In this document: piece by piece, positions 34,675 to 43,888 of the stretch
Position numbering within the stretch: the stretch's first letter is position 1
How the letters are laid out: every line of letters begins with the position of its first letter
Assembly (NCBI GenBank): GCA_910586575.1
Contig: CAJUJQ010000002.1
Location: 19,472-83,471 of the forward strand
DNA length: 64,000 nucleotides
Source of the DNA: an uncultured Clostridia bacterium
Lineage (GTDB): Bacteria; Bacillota; Clostridia; Oscillospirales; Butyricicoccaceae
Reading direction: 5' to 3'
Program-made: the position numbers and the translations under genes
Notes under the pieces: model-generated
Databases searched by the model: none
The model's input: only the letters and a program-made list of their open reading frames with translations
What the model was told of the DNA's origin: nothing

Positions 34675-36849
34675 TTATTCGGCGGTCAGGTGCAGCTGGA
34701 TGGCGCGGTAATCGCCGCCCCCGGTCGGGATGGGGTAGCCCGCGTGCATCAGCGTGCCGCCGAGCCAGCTGCCCTCGCCGTTGACGCGGTAGCGGAGCGA
34801 TTCATCCAGCCCCCGCAGCCGCAGGGTCAGGCAGGGAAGCGCGGCGCGCGCCGTCCCCTTGACCAACGACACCAGCGCTTCCCGCTTGTCCTCCGAAACG
34901 TGCTCCCAGGCGGTATAGCGCTCGTTTTCAAAGGGGTTGGTCAGGCGGTAGTAATCGCCGAAGTGGATTAAATTATAATATTTGTGGTAGTCCTCGTTCT
35001 GGCGCTTCATGATGGCGCGTTCCTCCGGGGAGGCTTCACTGAGGTCAAGCTCATAGCCAAACGCGCCGCTCATCGCGACAATGCCGCGCGTTTCGAGCGG
35101 GGTGGTGCGTCCGGTCTGCCCATTCGGGACGGCGGATACATGGGAACCCATGCTGCTGACCGGGTAACAGAACGAGGTGCCGTAGTGGATGCGCAGGCGG
35201 TCAATCGCGTCGGTGTTGTCGCTGCACCAGATTTGCGGGGTGTAGTACAGCATTCCCGCGTCAAACCGCCCGCCGCCGCCGCTGCACCCTTCGATGAGCA
35301 AATCGGGGAAATCCCGGTGGAAGCGTTCAAGCATGTCATAAAGCCCTAAGATATAGCGGTGGTAAACCTCTCCCTGCCGCTCCGGCGGGAGGGCCACCGA
35401 CCAGACATCGGACAGGCTGCGGTTGAAATCCCATTTCAAATAACGGATATCGGCGTTGCGCAAAACCTGGCATAGGGTGTCATAAATATAATCGCGCACA
35501 TCCGCGCGGGTGAAGTCGAGCACCAGCTGGCTGCGCCCGCGCGAGGGGGCGCGGTTCGGCGCGTGGAATGCCCAATCCGGGTGCGCACGGTACAGCTCGC
35601 TGTCCTCACTGACCATTTCCGGCTCAATCCACAGCCCGAAATCCAGCCCGAGCGCCTTGACGCGCGGGACAAGGGCTTCCAGCCCGCCGGGCAGCTTGCT
35701 TTCGTTAACTGTCCAGTCGCCCAGCCCGCCGAAATCGCTGCTGCGCGTGCCGAACCAGCCGTCATCCATGACCAGCATATCAATGCCCAGCGGCGCGGCG
35801 GCTGCGGCGATTTCGACCAGCTTGTCCGCGTCAAAATCAAACAGGGTGGCTTCCCAGTTGTTGACCAGCAGGGGGCGGCGGCGTCCCTTGTAGGGGTCGC
35901 GGCAAAGGTGGGTGCGGATGGCGCGGTGCCAGCGGTGGCTCATGGCGGCGAAGCCGTCGGGGGAGCAGATGAACGCGGCTTCCGGGGTCGTGAACGAATC
36001 GCCGGGTTCGAGCGTCCAGCAGAAATGGTGCGGGGTGATGCCAATGGTGAACCGCGCGTCATGGAACTGGTTGGACTCCACCGCGGCTTCAAAACCGCCG
36101 CTGTACAGCAGCGCCGCGCCGAAGCACAGGCCGTGATCTTCATCGGCATTGCGTTCGCAGAGCATGACAAAGGGGTTATGCTGATGGCTGGATGTGCCGC
36201 GCACGCTGCCGACACTCTGCACGCCGGGGCGGACGGGGGTGCGGCAAAGCTCGCGTTCCATGGTGTGCCGCCCGTCAAAGGTGATGAAATCCAGGTCGTC
36301 CCGCGGGAAGTCCAGGCAGGCGGAGCAGGCGCGCAGCAGCTGCACGGACGCGCCGCCATGGTTGGCAATCCGCGCGGCGCGGCAAATCAGGTCGTATTCC
36401 TCGAATACGCCGTAATACAGCTCGACCGCCAGCCGGGTTACGTGATCCTCAAGGGTAATCACCAGGGTATCCGCTTCCGCGCCGTAAAAGGCGGGAAGCC
36501 CTGGGAGCGCGTATTTGCCCGGGCGGGTTTCATATTTCTGAAAGCGCAGGTCGGCAAGGTGGCTGCCGTCCGCGTTTTGGACGACAACGGCAGGCATACG
36601 GTAGTCCCCGACACCGCAGGAGGAGTATTCCTGCGGGAGGGTATCGAGCGAATAATTCCGCTCCCGGCCAAGCTCGTTGGGGTTGGGGGAGAAGCCCCGG
36701 TCCACCAGCTGAATCAGGGGGGACAGGTCGTCGCTGCCGATGCGCGCGCCGTAATAGGTATGCAGAAGCACACCGTGGGCGTCCGCTTTCAGCTGATAGG
36801 TGGTGCGCCGGGTGTGCAGGGTAAAGACGTTGTTTTCAATATGGATCAT
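34675..36849 (-). CDS. Alpha-galactosidase, GH36
   Basis: 724 aa, normal size for GH36. It has the N-terminal beta-supersandwich and TIM barrel with VMDDGWFGTRSSD, LWIEPEMVSEDSELYRAHPDW, the nucleophile Asp in YLKWDFNRSLSD and the acid/base Asp in IWCSDNTDAIDR, plus CSGGGGRFDAGMLYYTPQ. It removes alpha-1,6-galactose from raffinose-family sugars or galactomanno-oligosaccharides. No signal peptide, so it acts on imported sugars. It is the last gene of the binding protein-permease operon; a second GH36 lies at 58.4 kb. Confidence 0.93.
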   Translation of the reverse strand: MIHIENNVFTLHTRRTTYQLKADAHGVLLHTYYGARIGSDDLSPLIQLVDRGFSPNPNELGRERNYSLDTLPQEYSSCGVGDYRMPAVVVQNADGSHLADLRFQKYETRPGKYALPGLPAFYGAEADTLVITLEDHVTRLAVELYYGVFEEYDLICRAARIANHGGASVQLLRACSACLDFPRDDLDFITFDGRHTMERELCRTPVRPGVQSVGSVRGTSSHQHNPFVMLCERNADEDHGLCFGAALLYSGGFEAAVESNQFHDARFTIGITPHHFCWTLEPGDSFTTPEAAFICSPDGFAAMSHRWHRAIRTHLCRDPYKGRRRPLLVNNWEATLFDFDADKLVEIAAAAAPLGIDMLVMDDGWFGTRSSDFGGLGDWTVNESKLPGGLEALVPRVKALGLDFGLWIEPEMVSEDSELYRAHPDWAFHAPNRAPSRGRSQLVLDFTRADVRDYIYDTLCQVLRNADIRYLKWDFNRSLSDVWSVALPPERQGEVYHRYILGLYDMLERFHRDFPDLLIEGCSGGGGRFDAGMLYYTPQIWCSDNTDAIDRLRIHYGTSFCYPVSSMGSHVSAVPNGQTGRTTPLETRGIVAMSGAFGYELDLSEASPEERAIMKRQNEDYHKYYNLIHFGDYYRLTNPFENERYTAWEHVSEDKREALVSLVKGTARAALPCLTLRLRGLDESLRYRVNGEGSWLGGTLMHAGYPIPTGGGDYRAIQLHLTAE

Positions 36850-36967
36850 AGGATTACGCTCCTCAAAATGGGATAAAAAGACAGGGACGAAATGTAGTTA
36901 TTTTGCTGTTTTCCGCAGAACCGAAACCAACCAGCCCGCCAAAAGCGAGCTGGTCGGGATCCGGGGT

Positions 36968-37807
36968 TTATTTGCTGCCCGTCATTGCAACGCCCTCAAT
37001 GAACTGGCGCTGGAAGAACAGGTACAGGATGACCATCGGCAGCATTGCCAGCAGGCTGCCTGCCATCAGGACCGGATAATTCGTGGTGAACTGCCCGCGC
37101 AGCGTCGCAAGGCCGGAGGACAGCGTCATCATATTCAGGTCGGAGTTGACGATGAGCGGCCACATCAGGTCGGAGTACGCGAATACGGCGGTAAATACGG
37201 CAAGTGCCGCAATCGACGAGGTTGTCAGCGGGAACATGACCTTGTAGAAGGTCTGCCACTGGTTGCAGCCGTCGAGGTAGGCGGCTTCGCCGATTTCGTT
37301 CGGGATGCCGAGGTACGCCTGCCGCAGGAAGAAGGTACCGAACGCGCTGACCAGGCCGGGGAACACCAGCGCAAAGATGGTGTTGGTCATGCTCATTTTA
37401 GCAAGCATCTGGTACTGCGGCGTAATGAAAATCTGGCTGGGGAGCATCTGCTGGACAACGACCAGGCTGAACAGCAGGTTTTTGCCCTTAAAGTTCAGCT
37501 TTGCGAAAGCGTAGCCCGCCATCGAGCTGAACAGTACCGCGCAGATCACGCGGAAGAAAATCATCAGGATGGTATTGGCGTACATCCGCATGAACGGTAG
37601 GCTTGCCATCGCGTCCGAGAAGTTTTTCCAGTGCAGGACCTTGGGGAAGATGGTCGGCGGGACCTGCGTGCTTTCCGCCATGGTTTTCAGGCTGGTCAGG
37701 ATCATCCAGATAAACGGGAAAATCATAATGACCGAACCCAGGATCAGGAACACATAGGTCAGTGTCTTGACCGTCTTTTTCGACTGTCCCATAGAGCTGC
37801 TTTTCAT
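36968..37807 (-). CDS. Sugar ABC transporter permease, MalG/LacG-type
   Basis: 279 aa, six membrane segments. The EAA motif is EIGEAAYLDGCNQWQTFYKVMFPLTTSSIAALAVFTAVFAYSDLMWPL, typical of the CUT1 family. It starts 12 bp after the partner permease and precedes the alpha-galactosidase by 118 bp. Together they should import alpha-galactosides. Confidence 0.92.
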   Translation of the reverse strand: MKSSSMGQSKKTVKTLTYVFLILGSVIMIFPFIWMILTSLKTMAESTQVPPTIFPKVLHWKNFSDAMASLPFMRMYANTILMIFFRVICAVLFSSMAGYAFAKLNFKGKNLLFSLVVVQQMLPSQIFITPQYQMLAKMSMTNTIFALVFPGLVSAFGTFFLRQAYLGIPNEIGEAAYLDGCNQWQTFYKVMFPLTTSSIAALAVFTAVFAYSDLMWPLIVNSDLNMMTLSSGLATLRGQFTTNYPVLMAGSLLAMLPMVILYLFFQRQFIEGVAMTGSK

Positions 37808-37819
37808 CCAAAACCCTCC

Positions 37820-38710
37820 TTATACTTCGTAGTTGACCCACTTCTTCTGGCCGATGAACTGAACCGCGGTAATCACGCCGATCAATACAACCGTCCAGAT
37901 GACAACGGCGGAGCCGTAGCCGCGGTTGCCCGCAACGAACGATTCGCGGTAGAACAGGAACATCAGGCTCTGCGCGCTGGTGAGCGCCGGGTTGGCTTCG
38001 TCTACCATCATGTAGATGAGGTCATAAACCTTGATGGAGGACATGATGCGCATGATCAGTACTACGAACAGCGTTGGGGAAACCATCGGCAGGGTGATGC
38101 TGAAGAACTGCGTGACCTTGCTTGCGCCGTCAATGTCAGCCGCTTCGTAGTAGGACTTGGAAATGTTCTGGAGGCCGGACAGCAGCAGCACCGCGTCGTA
38201 GCCGATGGCGCTCCAAATCGCGACAATCGCGCAGGTAATCATAACAAGATTGGGGTTGGTGACCCAGTTGATTTTTGCGCCGAGGACGGAGTTGAGCACG
38301 CCGTAATCCGAGTTGAAAATCCAGCGCCAAACCATGGTGACCGCCGCCGGTGCGCAGACCATCGGCAGGAAGAAGATGGCGCGGAAAACGGATTTGCCCT
38401 TAATTTTGGCGTTGAGCAGGATGGCGACCAGCAGCGCCAGGAAAATGCCGATCGGCACGGTCAGGATGCAGAAATAAATGGTATTCCAGGTTGCTTTCCA
38501 GAATTCGGGGCTTTTAAGCATATCGGTATAGTTGCCGATGCCCTTGAATTCGTATGTACCGAAACCAAGATGGGTAGAAAAGCTCATGATGAGCGTCTGG
38601 ATGAACGGGTAAACGTTCAGGACAAGCAGGCCGATGATGGTCGGTGCGACCATGATCCAGCCCCAGTTCTGCTCGCGCTTGGCGGCAGCGGACATCTTAC
38701 CTTTTCCCAT
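37820..38710 (-). CDS. Sugar ABC transporter permease, MalF/LacF-type
   Basis: 296 aa. N-terminal cytoplasmic part, then IMVAPTIIGLLVLNVYPFIQTLIMSF and five more hydrophobic segments; the EAA loop is SYYEAADIDGASKVTQFFSITLPMVSPTLF. It belongs to CUT1 importers and pairs with the permease downstream. It is separated by 15 bp from the binding protein gene. Confidence 0.92.
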   Translation of the reverse strand: MGKGKMSAAAKREQNWGWIMVAPTIIGLLVLNVYPFIQTLIMSFSTHLGFGTYEFKGIGNYTDMLKSPEFWKATWNTIYFCILTVPIGIFLALLVAILLNAKIKGKSVFRAIFFLPMVCAPAAVTMVWRWIFNSDYGVLNSVLGAKINWVTNPNLVMITCAIVAIWSAIGYDAVLLLSGLQNISKSYYEAADIDGASKVTQFFSITLPMVSPTLFVVLIMRIMSSIKVYDLIYMMVDEANPALTSAQSLMFLFYRESFVAGNRGYGSAVVIWTVVLIGVITAVQFIGQKKWVNYEV

Positions 38711-38725
38711 AGGTTGCGCCTCCTC

Positions 38726-40036
38726 TTACTTGTTTTTGTTGGCTCTGGCAATGCTGTCAGCAGTCGTCGTATTAATGTAGTTCTGAATATTCGCAAGGCC
38801 GGTGTCCACGTCAACCGAACCCGCGTAAACCTTCAGCAGCTCGTCGCTGACGGGGCTTTTCCATTTCGGGCGGGCGGCGTTGTTGGGACTCTGCACCGCG
38901 TAATCGAACTGATCCATGACACATTCCACATTGATGTGGTAGTCAAACTGGTCGTACGCGCTGATGTAGGAATCCTCGGTGCCGATATAAGCCGGGATGG
39001 CCGCGCCGTAGGAGCCAGCGATGCGCTGCGCTTCCTCGGTGCCGAAGAATTTCAGCACGTCGAGCACGATTTCCAGATTCTTGCCGCGCGCGGCGGTGGA
39101 GTAGCACAGGCCGTTGGAGATGGTCGCGCGGCCTTCGCCGGAGACCGGGTCGGGGCAGCGCGGCAGTACGGAGATATCCCATTTGCCCTGCATATCCGGA
39201 TAGTTCTGCATGGTCGGGAACAGGTTCCAGTTGCCGTTGAGGAAGATGGCGCCCTGCTCGGAGAAGAACGCGCTGTCAGGTGTGGTCTCGCCGAAATAGT
39301 TCTGGTCGGGGCACCAGTCGTTTTTCTGGAGGTCGATATAGAACTTCATTGCATCGATGGTCGCCTGCTGGTCAAAGCCGCCCTGGGTTTTGTCCTCGGT
39401 CAGGATGCAGCCGCCCTTCTGGTAGACGAAGTTCCAGTAGCCGGACTGGTCGTCGCAGTAGGCCATGTAGCCGTATTTCCCTGTTTTGTCGTAAATCTGC
39501 TGGGAAGCGGCGGTCAGGTCGTCCCAGGTCCAGTTCTCGTCCGGGTAGGACACGCCTGCCGCGTCGAACATTTCCTTGTTGTAGACGAGGACGAGATTGT
39601 CCTTGTCCTTGGGCACGCCGTACATCCGGCCGTTGCTGCCCTTGGTGTTGTCCAGGGAGATTTCGGAGTAATGCTCGGTGTAGAAGTTGGGGTCCACATC
39701 GTTGTAAAGGTCGGTGACATCCGCGAGCATGCCGAAATCGGCATATTTCAGGATTTCGTTTGTGTGCATCCAGTAAATATCGGGCATGGTATTGCTTTCG
39801 GCGGAAGCCTCCAGCTTGGTCCAATATTCGTTCCAGCTGGTGACCTGCACCTCAATCACCACATCCGGATGCTGGGCGGTGTAGGCGTCGCAGATAGCCT
39901 GCATCGCGTCCCGTTGAAAGACGTCCCAGATCTGGAAGGTCAGATGCTTCTTGCCGTCCGCCGCGCCGCAGCCGCTTAACGCGAACAACAGCACGAACGC
40001 CAGCAGCAAGGCGATCATACGGGAAGTTTTTTTCAT
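38726..40036 (-). CDS. Sugar-binding lipoprotein, family 1 (CUT1)
   Basis: 436 aa. Signal peptide with lipobox (FALSGC), then SBP_bac_1 motifs: LTFQIWDVFQRDAMQAICDAYTAQHPDVVIEVQ, YWTKLEASAESNTMPDIYWMH, GKYGYMAYCDDQ. It is the first gene of a four-gene operon ending with GH36. It uses an own promoter at 40134-40106. No ATPase is in the operon; the MsmK/UgpC-type ATPase at 41.6 kb is likely shared. Confidence 0.92.
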   Translation of the reverse strand: MKKTSRMIALLLAFVLLFALSGCGAADGKKHLTFQIWDVFQRDAMQAICDAYTAQHPDVVIEVQVTSWNEYWTKLEASAESNTMPDIYWMHTNEILKYADFGMLADVTDLYNDVDPNFYTEHYSEISLDNTKGSNGRMYGVPKDKDNLVLVYNKEMFDAAGVSYPDENWTWDDLTAASQQIYDKTGKYGYMAYCDDQSGYWNFVYQKGGCILTEDKTQGGFDQQATIDAMKFYIDLQKNDWCPDQNYFGETTPDSAFFSEQGAIFLNGNWNLFPTMQNYPDMQGKWDISVLPRCPDPVSGEGRATISNGLCYSTAARGKNLEIVLDVLKFFGTEEAQRIAGSYGAAIPAYIGTEDSYISAYDQFDYHINVECVMDQFDYAVQSPNNAARPKWKSPVSDELLKVYAGSVDVDTGLANIQNYINTTTADSIARANKNK

Positions 40037-40105
40037 AAACTACACTCCTTTTTGTGAAAATATCAGCATTTACCGCACTTTGGCAGTAAAACTTTATTGA
40101 TATCA

Positions 40106-40134
40106 ATAATATCACCATCCATGGGGAGGGTAAA
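40106..40134 (-). promoter_or_regulatory. Promoter of the alpha-galactoside operon
   Basis: On the minus strand TTTACC (40134-40129), 17-nt spacer, TATTAT (40111-40106). The leader is about 70 nt. A large inverted repeat lies directly upstream. Confidence 0.65.
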
Positions 40135-40152
40135 TACACTTGCGTGCACAAA

Positions 40153-40212
40153 ATATGCCCGGATGCAGGATTATCACACATATTGTGCGAGTCATCACTC
40201 ATCCGGGCATAT
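40153..40212. repeat. 13-bp inverted repeat upstream of the alpha-galactoside promoter
   Basis: ATATGCCCGGATG (40153-40165) and its exact reverse complement (40200-40212), separated by 34 bp that contain a further imperfect palindrome (CACACATATTGTG). It lies 19 bp upstream of the -35 box in the 362-bp spacer between the binding protein and the AraC gene. The same spacer holds TTTGTGACAAA near 40316 and TTGACAAATTG near 40364. Likely regulator sites; a small mobile element is the alternative. Confidence 0.6.
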
Positions 40213-40398
40213 CTTTGTGAATTTCGTTGACTTAAATAGAAAAGGAACATTGATTTTGTGCAATCAATACAAAATACAAATTATGGAAGAATAAAACAGA
40301 TACTTTTTGGGAGCCTTTGTGACAAATGTTAGGGAAATAATGACAGGAATCACAACCACAAATTGACAAATTGATTGCTGATATGTCATAATGTGCGG

Positions 40399-41265
40399 TC
40401 AAGGCATATAAAGGCGGTCCTCATCGCGCAAAATGGCAGGTCTGCGGCGTGCCTGCGGCACGGACTGCTGGAACTCGGTGGGGGACAGGCCGGTCTCCCG
40501 GCGGAACACCTTTGCGAAGTAATTTGCGCCTGCAAAACCGGTTGCCTCGGCGGCAAAGGCAATGGACATGTCCGGCTCACTGAGCAGCAGCTTTGCGTAT
40601 TCGATGCGGGCGCGGGTGATATATTTGCCGGGGGAGACGCCGACCTCGCGGGTGAAGGTGCGGATCAGGTGGGGCTTGGAGACCTCAAGCCGTTCCGCCA
40701 GGTCGTCCAGCCCTTCCAAATAGGCGAAATCCTCGTTGATAATGCCGATTGCGGCATCAATCAGCGCGGAATAATGGCTGGGCGCACCGGCGTCACGCAG
40801 GCGCAGCAGCTTCATCAGCAGGGAATAAGCGTGCGCGGAGGCGGTCGGCGCGTCGATGCCTGAGCCTTCGCGGTTCAGGACGGCGAGCGTGGTCACGGTT
40901 TCGCGCACGGCGGCGGCGCCCTGCGGATAAATCACGCAGGCATCCTCCGGCGAGAGCAGCTGCTCGGGGAGCGTGCCTGTCAGGCGAAGGATGGCGCACT
41001 GACAGTCCCCGGTAGCGGTGAGCCGGCAGCTGCCGGGCTGCGAAAGCAGTGCAAGCCCACCCGCAGGGATTTCGGCTTCCGCTTGTGAAAAGCGGAGGAC
41101 GGGCGCGCCGCGTACCCCGGCAATCAGTTCCCTGCTGCCGTCCGGGAGGTCTGTCTCATACGCGCCCTCCAGCGAAAGCAGCCGCGCCTCGGTCAGCGCG
41201 AGCAGCCCGGCGAGCAGCGGCTCAGGCGCGGCGGGCCGGATGATTTGGTTCTGTGCCTGTGGCAT
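40399..41265 (-). CDS. AraC-family transcriptional regulator
   Basis: 288 aa from the ATG at 41265 (GGGAGGG upstream on the minus strand); the frame is open much further but without similarity. The N-terminal sensor domain holds SLEGAYETDLPDGSRELIAGVRGAPVLRF. The C-terminal HTH pair is LDDLAERLEVSKPHLIRTFTREVGVSPGKYITRARI and SIAFAAEATGFAGANYFAKVFRRETGLSPTEF. Lying just upstream of the binding protein gene and in the same direction, it is the most probable activator of the alpha-galactoside operon. Confidence 0.87.
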   Translation of the reverse strand: MPQAQNQIIRPAAPEPLLAGLLALTEARLLSLEGAYETDLPDGSRELIAGVRGAPVLRFSQAEAEIPAGGLALLSQPGSCRLTATGDCQCAILRLTGTLPEQLLSPEDACVIYPQGAAAVRETVTTLAVLNREGSGIDAPTASAHAYSLLMKLLRLRDAGAPSHYSALIDAAIGIINEDFAYLEGLDDLAERLEVSKPHLIRTFTREVGVSPGKYITRARIEYAKLLLSEPDMSIAFAAEATGFAGANYFAKVFRRETGLSPTEFQQSVPQARRRPAILRDEDRLYMP

Positions 41266-41538
41266 AAAGTCCCTCCCTTGTTGGACCGGGCATGTGCGTG
41301 AAAGATACCCGCAAAAAATAGGTTGCCGTATGAACAAAAGATAATGCGGATTCACGGAGCGTGCCATCCCCGCGCCGCAGCGCGCATCCAATCCGCCGCG
41401 CAAGCGGCGGTGAAATCCGGCAATCGCATTGTCGGATTTCACACCCTGGCCGGAGCGCAGTGTACCGCCGCCGTGCGGCGGTGCATGGAGCGCAGGCTGA
41501 GCTGGCGTGCGGGCATAGCCCGCATCGACAGAGCCTAT

Positions 41539-41566
41539 TCGGCCAAAATCCGCAGATTTTGGCCGA
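41539..41566. repeat. Palindromic intergenic repeat (copy A)
   Basis: TCGGCCAAAATC, 4-nt loop, GATTTTGGCCGA: a 12-bp perfect inverted repeat. The core CCAAAATC..GATTTTGG returns at 49801-49830. The 373-bp spacer 41266-41638 otherwise has no gene, only this element, GC-rich palindromes and the msmK terminator. Confidence 0.6.
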
Positions 41567-41582
41567 GCCCCGCAGGGGCAAT

Positions 41583-41609
41583 AAAAAGGCCGGGAAATGT
41601 CCCGGCCTT
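41583..41609 (-). terminator. Terminator of the sugar ATPase gene
   Basis: AAGGCCGGGA and TCCCGGCCTT form a 10-bp stem; on the minus strand five T follow. It ends the transcript of the gene at 41639-42718. Confidence 0.85.
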
Positions 41610-41638
41610 CCTGCGTGTCCCTTTCAGAGCAGTTCTTT

Positions 41639-42718
41639 TTAGTGGCAGATCGCCAGTTCGGTTTCTTTGTCGAAAAGATGGATCTTTTCGGTCTTGAGCG
41701 CAAACTTGGCAATATCGTTCTCGCGGCCCCTGAAGGTGGAGGGGGTGCGCGCAATCAGCTTCACGCCCTGGCAGTCGAGATACAGGTTGATTTCCGCGCC
41801 CATCAGCTCGGCAATATCAATCTTCGCCGCGATGCCGTCGCCATCGCCCGCAATGACATCCTCCGGACGGATGCCGAGCACGACCGTCTTGCCGACATAC
41901 TTGTCAAGCGCCGGGTTGGACTTCAGCTGCACGCTGCTGCCGCAGAATTCCGCGATGAAGTTCGAGCCTTGCTTGCGGATTACCGCGTCGATGAAATTCA
42001 TCTGGGGCGAGCCGATGAAGCCCGCAACGAACAGGTTGCACGGGAAATCATACAGGTTCTGGGGGGTATCGTTCTGCTGGATAATGCCGTCTTTCATAAC
42101 GACGATACGGTCGCCCATGGTCATCGCTTCGGTCTGGTCGTGGGTAACGTAAACGAAGGTGGTCTGGAGACGCTTGTGCAGGCGGCTGATCTCCGAACGC
42201 ATTGCGGTACGGAGCTTGGCGTCCAGGTTGGACAGCGGCTCGTCGAGCAGGAATACGGCGGGGTTACGCACCATCGCGCGGCCCAGGGCGACACGCTGGC
42301 GCTGGCCGCCGGAAAGCGCTTTCGGCTTGCGGTTGAGCAGGTGCTCCAGGTCGAGTGCCTTTGCGGCTTCGTGTACCTTGCGGTCGATTTCGTCTTTCGG
42401 GACCTTCTTCAGGCCAAGGCCGAACGCGATATTTTTATATACAGTCATATGCGGATACAGCGCGTAGTTCTGGAATACCATCGCGATATCGCGGTCCTTC
42501 GGGGCAACGTCGTTAACAACGCGGTCGCCGATATACAGCTCACCGTCGCTGATATCTTCCAGGCCGGCGATCATGCGCAGGGTGGTCGATTTGCCGCAGC
42601 CGGACGGGCCGACCAGAATGACGAATTCTTTGTCCTTAATCTCAAGGTTCAGGTCGGGTACAACGGTTACATTGCCGGGATAAACCTTTTTTACATGCTT
42701 AAAGCTGATACTTGCCAT
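41639..42718 (-). CDS. msmK: Sugar ABC transporter ATPase, MsmK/UgpC-type
   Basis: 359 aa. Walker A GPSGCGKSTTLRMIAG, signature LSGGQRQRVALGRAMVR, Walker B VFLLDEPLSNLDAKLRTAM, followed by a C-terminal TOBE/MalK regulatory domain (VLGIRPEDV, INLYLDCQGVKLIART). Such ATPases serve several CUT1 importers in Firmicutes. It stands alone with its own promoter and terminator, and no other CUT1 ATPase is in the window, which agrees with a shared role. Confidence 0.93.
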   Translation of the reverse strand: MASISFKHVKKVYPGNVTVVPDLNLEIKDKEFVILVGPSGCGKSTTLRMIAGLEDISDGELYIGDRVVNDVAPKDRDIAMVFQNYALYPHMTVYKNIAFGLGLKKVPKDEIDRKVHEAAKALDLEHLLNRKPKALSGGQRQRVALGRAMVRNPAVFLLDEPLSNLDAKLRTAMRSEISRLHKRLQTTFVYVTHDQTEAMTMGDRIVVMKDGIIQQNDTPQNLYDFPCNLFVAGFIGSPQMNFIDAVIRKQGSNFIAEFCGSSVQLKSNPALDKYVGKTVVLGIRPEDVIAGDGDGIAAKIDIAELMGAEINLYLDCQGVKLIARTPSTFRGRENDIAKFALKTEKIHLFDKETELAICH

Positions 42719-42821
42719 AACTTTGCTTCCTCCGCTTCTTCTTTTCGTTGTCTGTGTTTAAGGGTAATTTATTTACCGGCTGCGGCTGCCTGCCGCAGTG
42801 CCGTCCGTTTCACCTGTAAAC

Positions 42822-42850
42822 AGGATAACACGCCCGGGACGGCCTTTCAA
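42822..42850 (-). promoter_or_regulatory. Promoter of msmK
   Basis: On the minus strand TTGAAA (42850-42845), 17-nt spacer, TATCCT (42827-42822), giving a leader of about 95 nt. A weaker rightward promoter (TTGCGC 42944, GATAAA 42966) could serve the DUF624 gene on the other side. Confidence 0.7.
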
Positions 42851-43015
42851 GGGTAAATTCACAGCATCACAAGTAAAATAGTGACAAGTTTTTGCGGCGG
42901 GATGAGATGACAATATTTTACCTTCGATATCATTTCATTACGGTTGCGCGGGTGCGGCGGGCTGTGATAAACTGTACTCGTTCCCAATCGGGACAGCCGC
43001 GAAAAGGAGGCGCAC

Positions 43016-43687
43016 ATGTTTTTTCAGAAAGATTACGCCAAGCCCGGGCCGGGCGTCCGCCCGGACGAGCCGGAGAAAACCGGATGGAACCGCTTTGCGG
43101 AAATCCTGACGATTGAATGCGGTTCTCTGATTAAGCTGAACCTGCTGTTTCTGCTGAGCTGCGTCCCGGTTGTCACCATCCCTGCCGCGCTGTACGCCAT
43201 GCACATCGTGGTGCGCCGGATGGTCTGCGATGAAACCGTTGACTGCTTCTATCATTACAAGCAGGCGTTCCGGGGGAACTGGAAAAAAGCATATGCTGCA
43301 TTCTTTGCTGTGGTGCTTCCGCTGGTCGTCGCGGCCTGCGGGATGATGACCTATCTGCGGTTCGCGGTGGGGAACCCGATGTTCTTCCTGCCGTTTATGT
43401 TCTGCTCGACCATCTTTTTGATTGCGCTGCTGTCCTCGATGTATTTTTACGCTTTCCTCAGCACCGGCAAAACCGTGCGCGAAGCGCTGCGCCCCGCGAT
43501 TGTGCTGGGGATTGGCAGGCCCGCCCGCGCGCTGCTGGCAGCGCTGTCCACCTACGGGCTGACGTTCGCCGCTTTGATGGTCTTTCCCATCAGCTTGATT
43601 TATTTCCTGCTGATTGGGTTCACTGCGCCGTGCCTGCTGGCGAATTTCTTCATCCGCACGGTTTTGAAACAATACGCTTCTATTTGA
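43016..43687 (+). CDS. DUF624 (YesL-like) membrane protein
   Basis: 223 aa with about five hydrophobic segments (LIKLNLLFLLSCVPVVTIPAALYAM, AYAAFFAVVLPLVVAACGMM, LIALLSSMYFYAFLS and others). The family is common next to Firmicutes sugar ABC transporters and is of unknown function, possibly regulatory or an accessory to the importer. AAAAGGAGG precedes the ATG. A second DUF624 gene lies at 55.0 kb, also beside a sugar locus. Confidence 0.85.
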   Translation: MFFQKDYAKPGPGVRPDEPEKTGWNRFAEILTIECGSLIKLNLLFLLSCVPVVTIPAALYAMHIVVRRMVCDETVDCFYHYKQAFRGNWKKAYAAFFAVVLPLVVAACGMMTYLRFAVGNPMFFLPFMFCSTIFLIALLSSMYFYAFLSTGKTVREALRPAIVLGIGRPARALLAALSTYGLTFAALMVFPISLIYFLLIGFTAPCLLANFFIRTVLKQYASI

Positions 43688-43776
43688 CCACTTCTTTTTT
43701 ACATTCTTTCATCTTTCTTTATATCATACTATCCCCTTTTATTTACCCTCATTTTATCCTCAATTTGCAGGAAAGG

Positions 43777-43800
43777 GCCGTCCGGTATGGGCGGCTTTTT
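43777..43800 (+). terminator. Terminator after the DUF624 gene
   Basis: GCCGTCC, GGTAT loop, GGGCGGC and five T. Confidence 0.7.
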
Positions 43801-43815
43801 CCATTGCGGCATCAA

Positions 43816-43853
43816 AACAGCGCCCGGAGCATCCTACGGCTCCAGGCGCTGTT
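43816..43853 (-). terminator. Terminator of the gntR gene
   Basis: AACAGCGCC and GGCGCTGTT form the stem base with an inner GGAG/CTCC pairing; on the minus strand TTTT follows. Confidence 0.65.
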
Positions 43854-43888
43854 CCAATAAACTGTCATATGATTTTTGGAATCACAAT

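Noticed and set aside
37631..39979. A 782-codon open frame on the + strand over the sugar transporter genes
   Set aside because: It is antisense to three well-conserved transporter genes and its sequence is of the low-complexity type produced by GC-rich codon use; no RBS or family motif.
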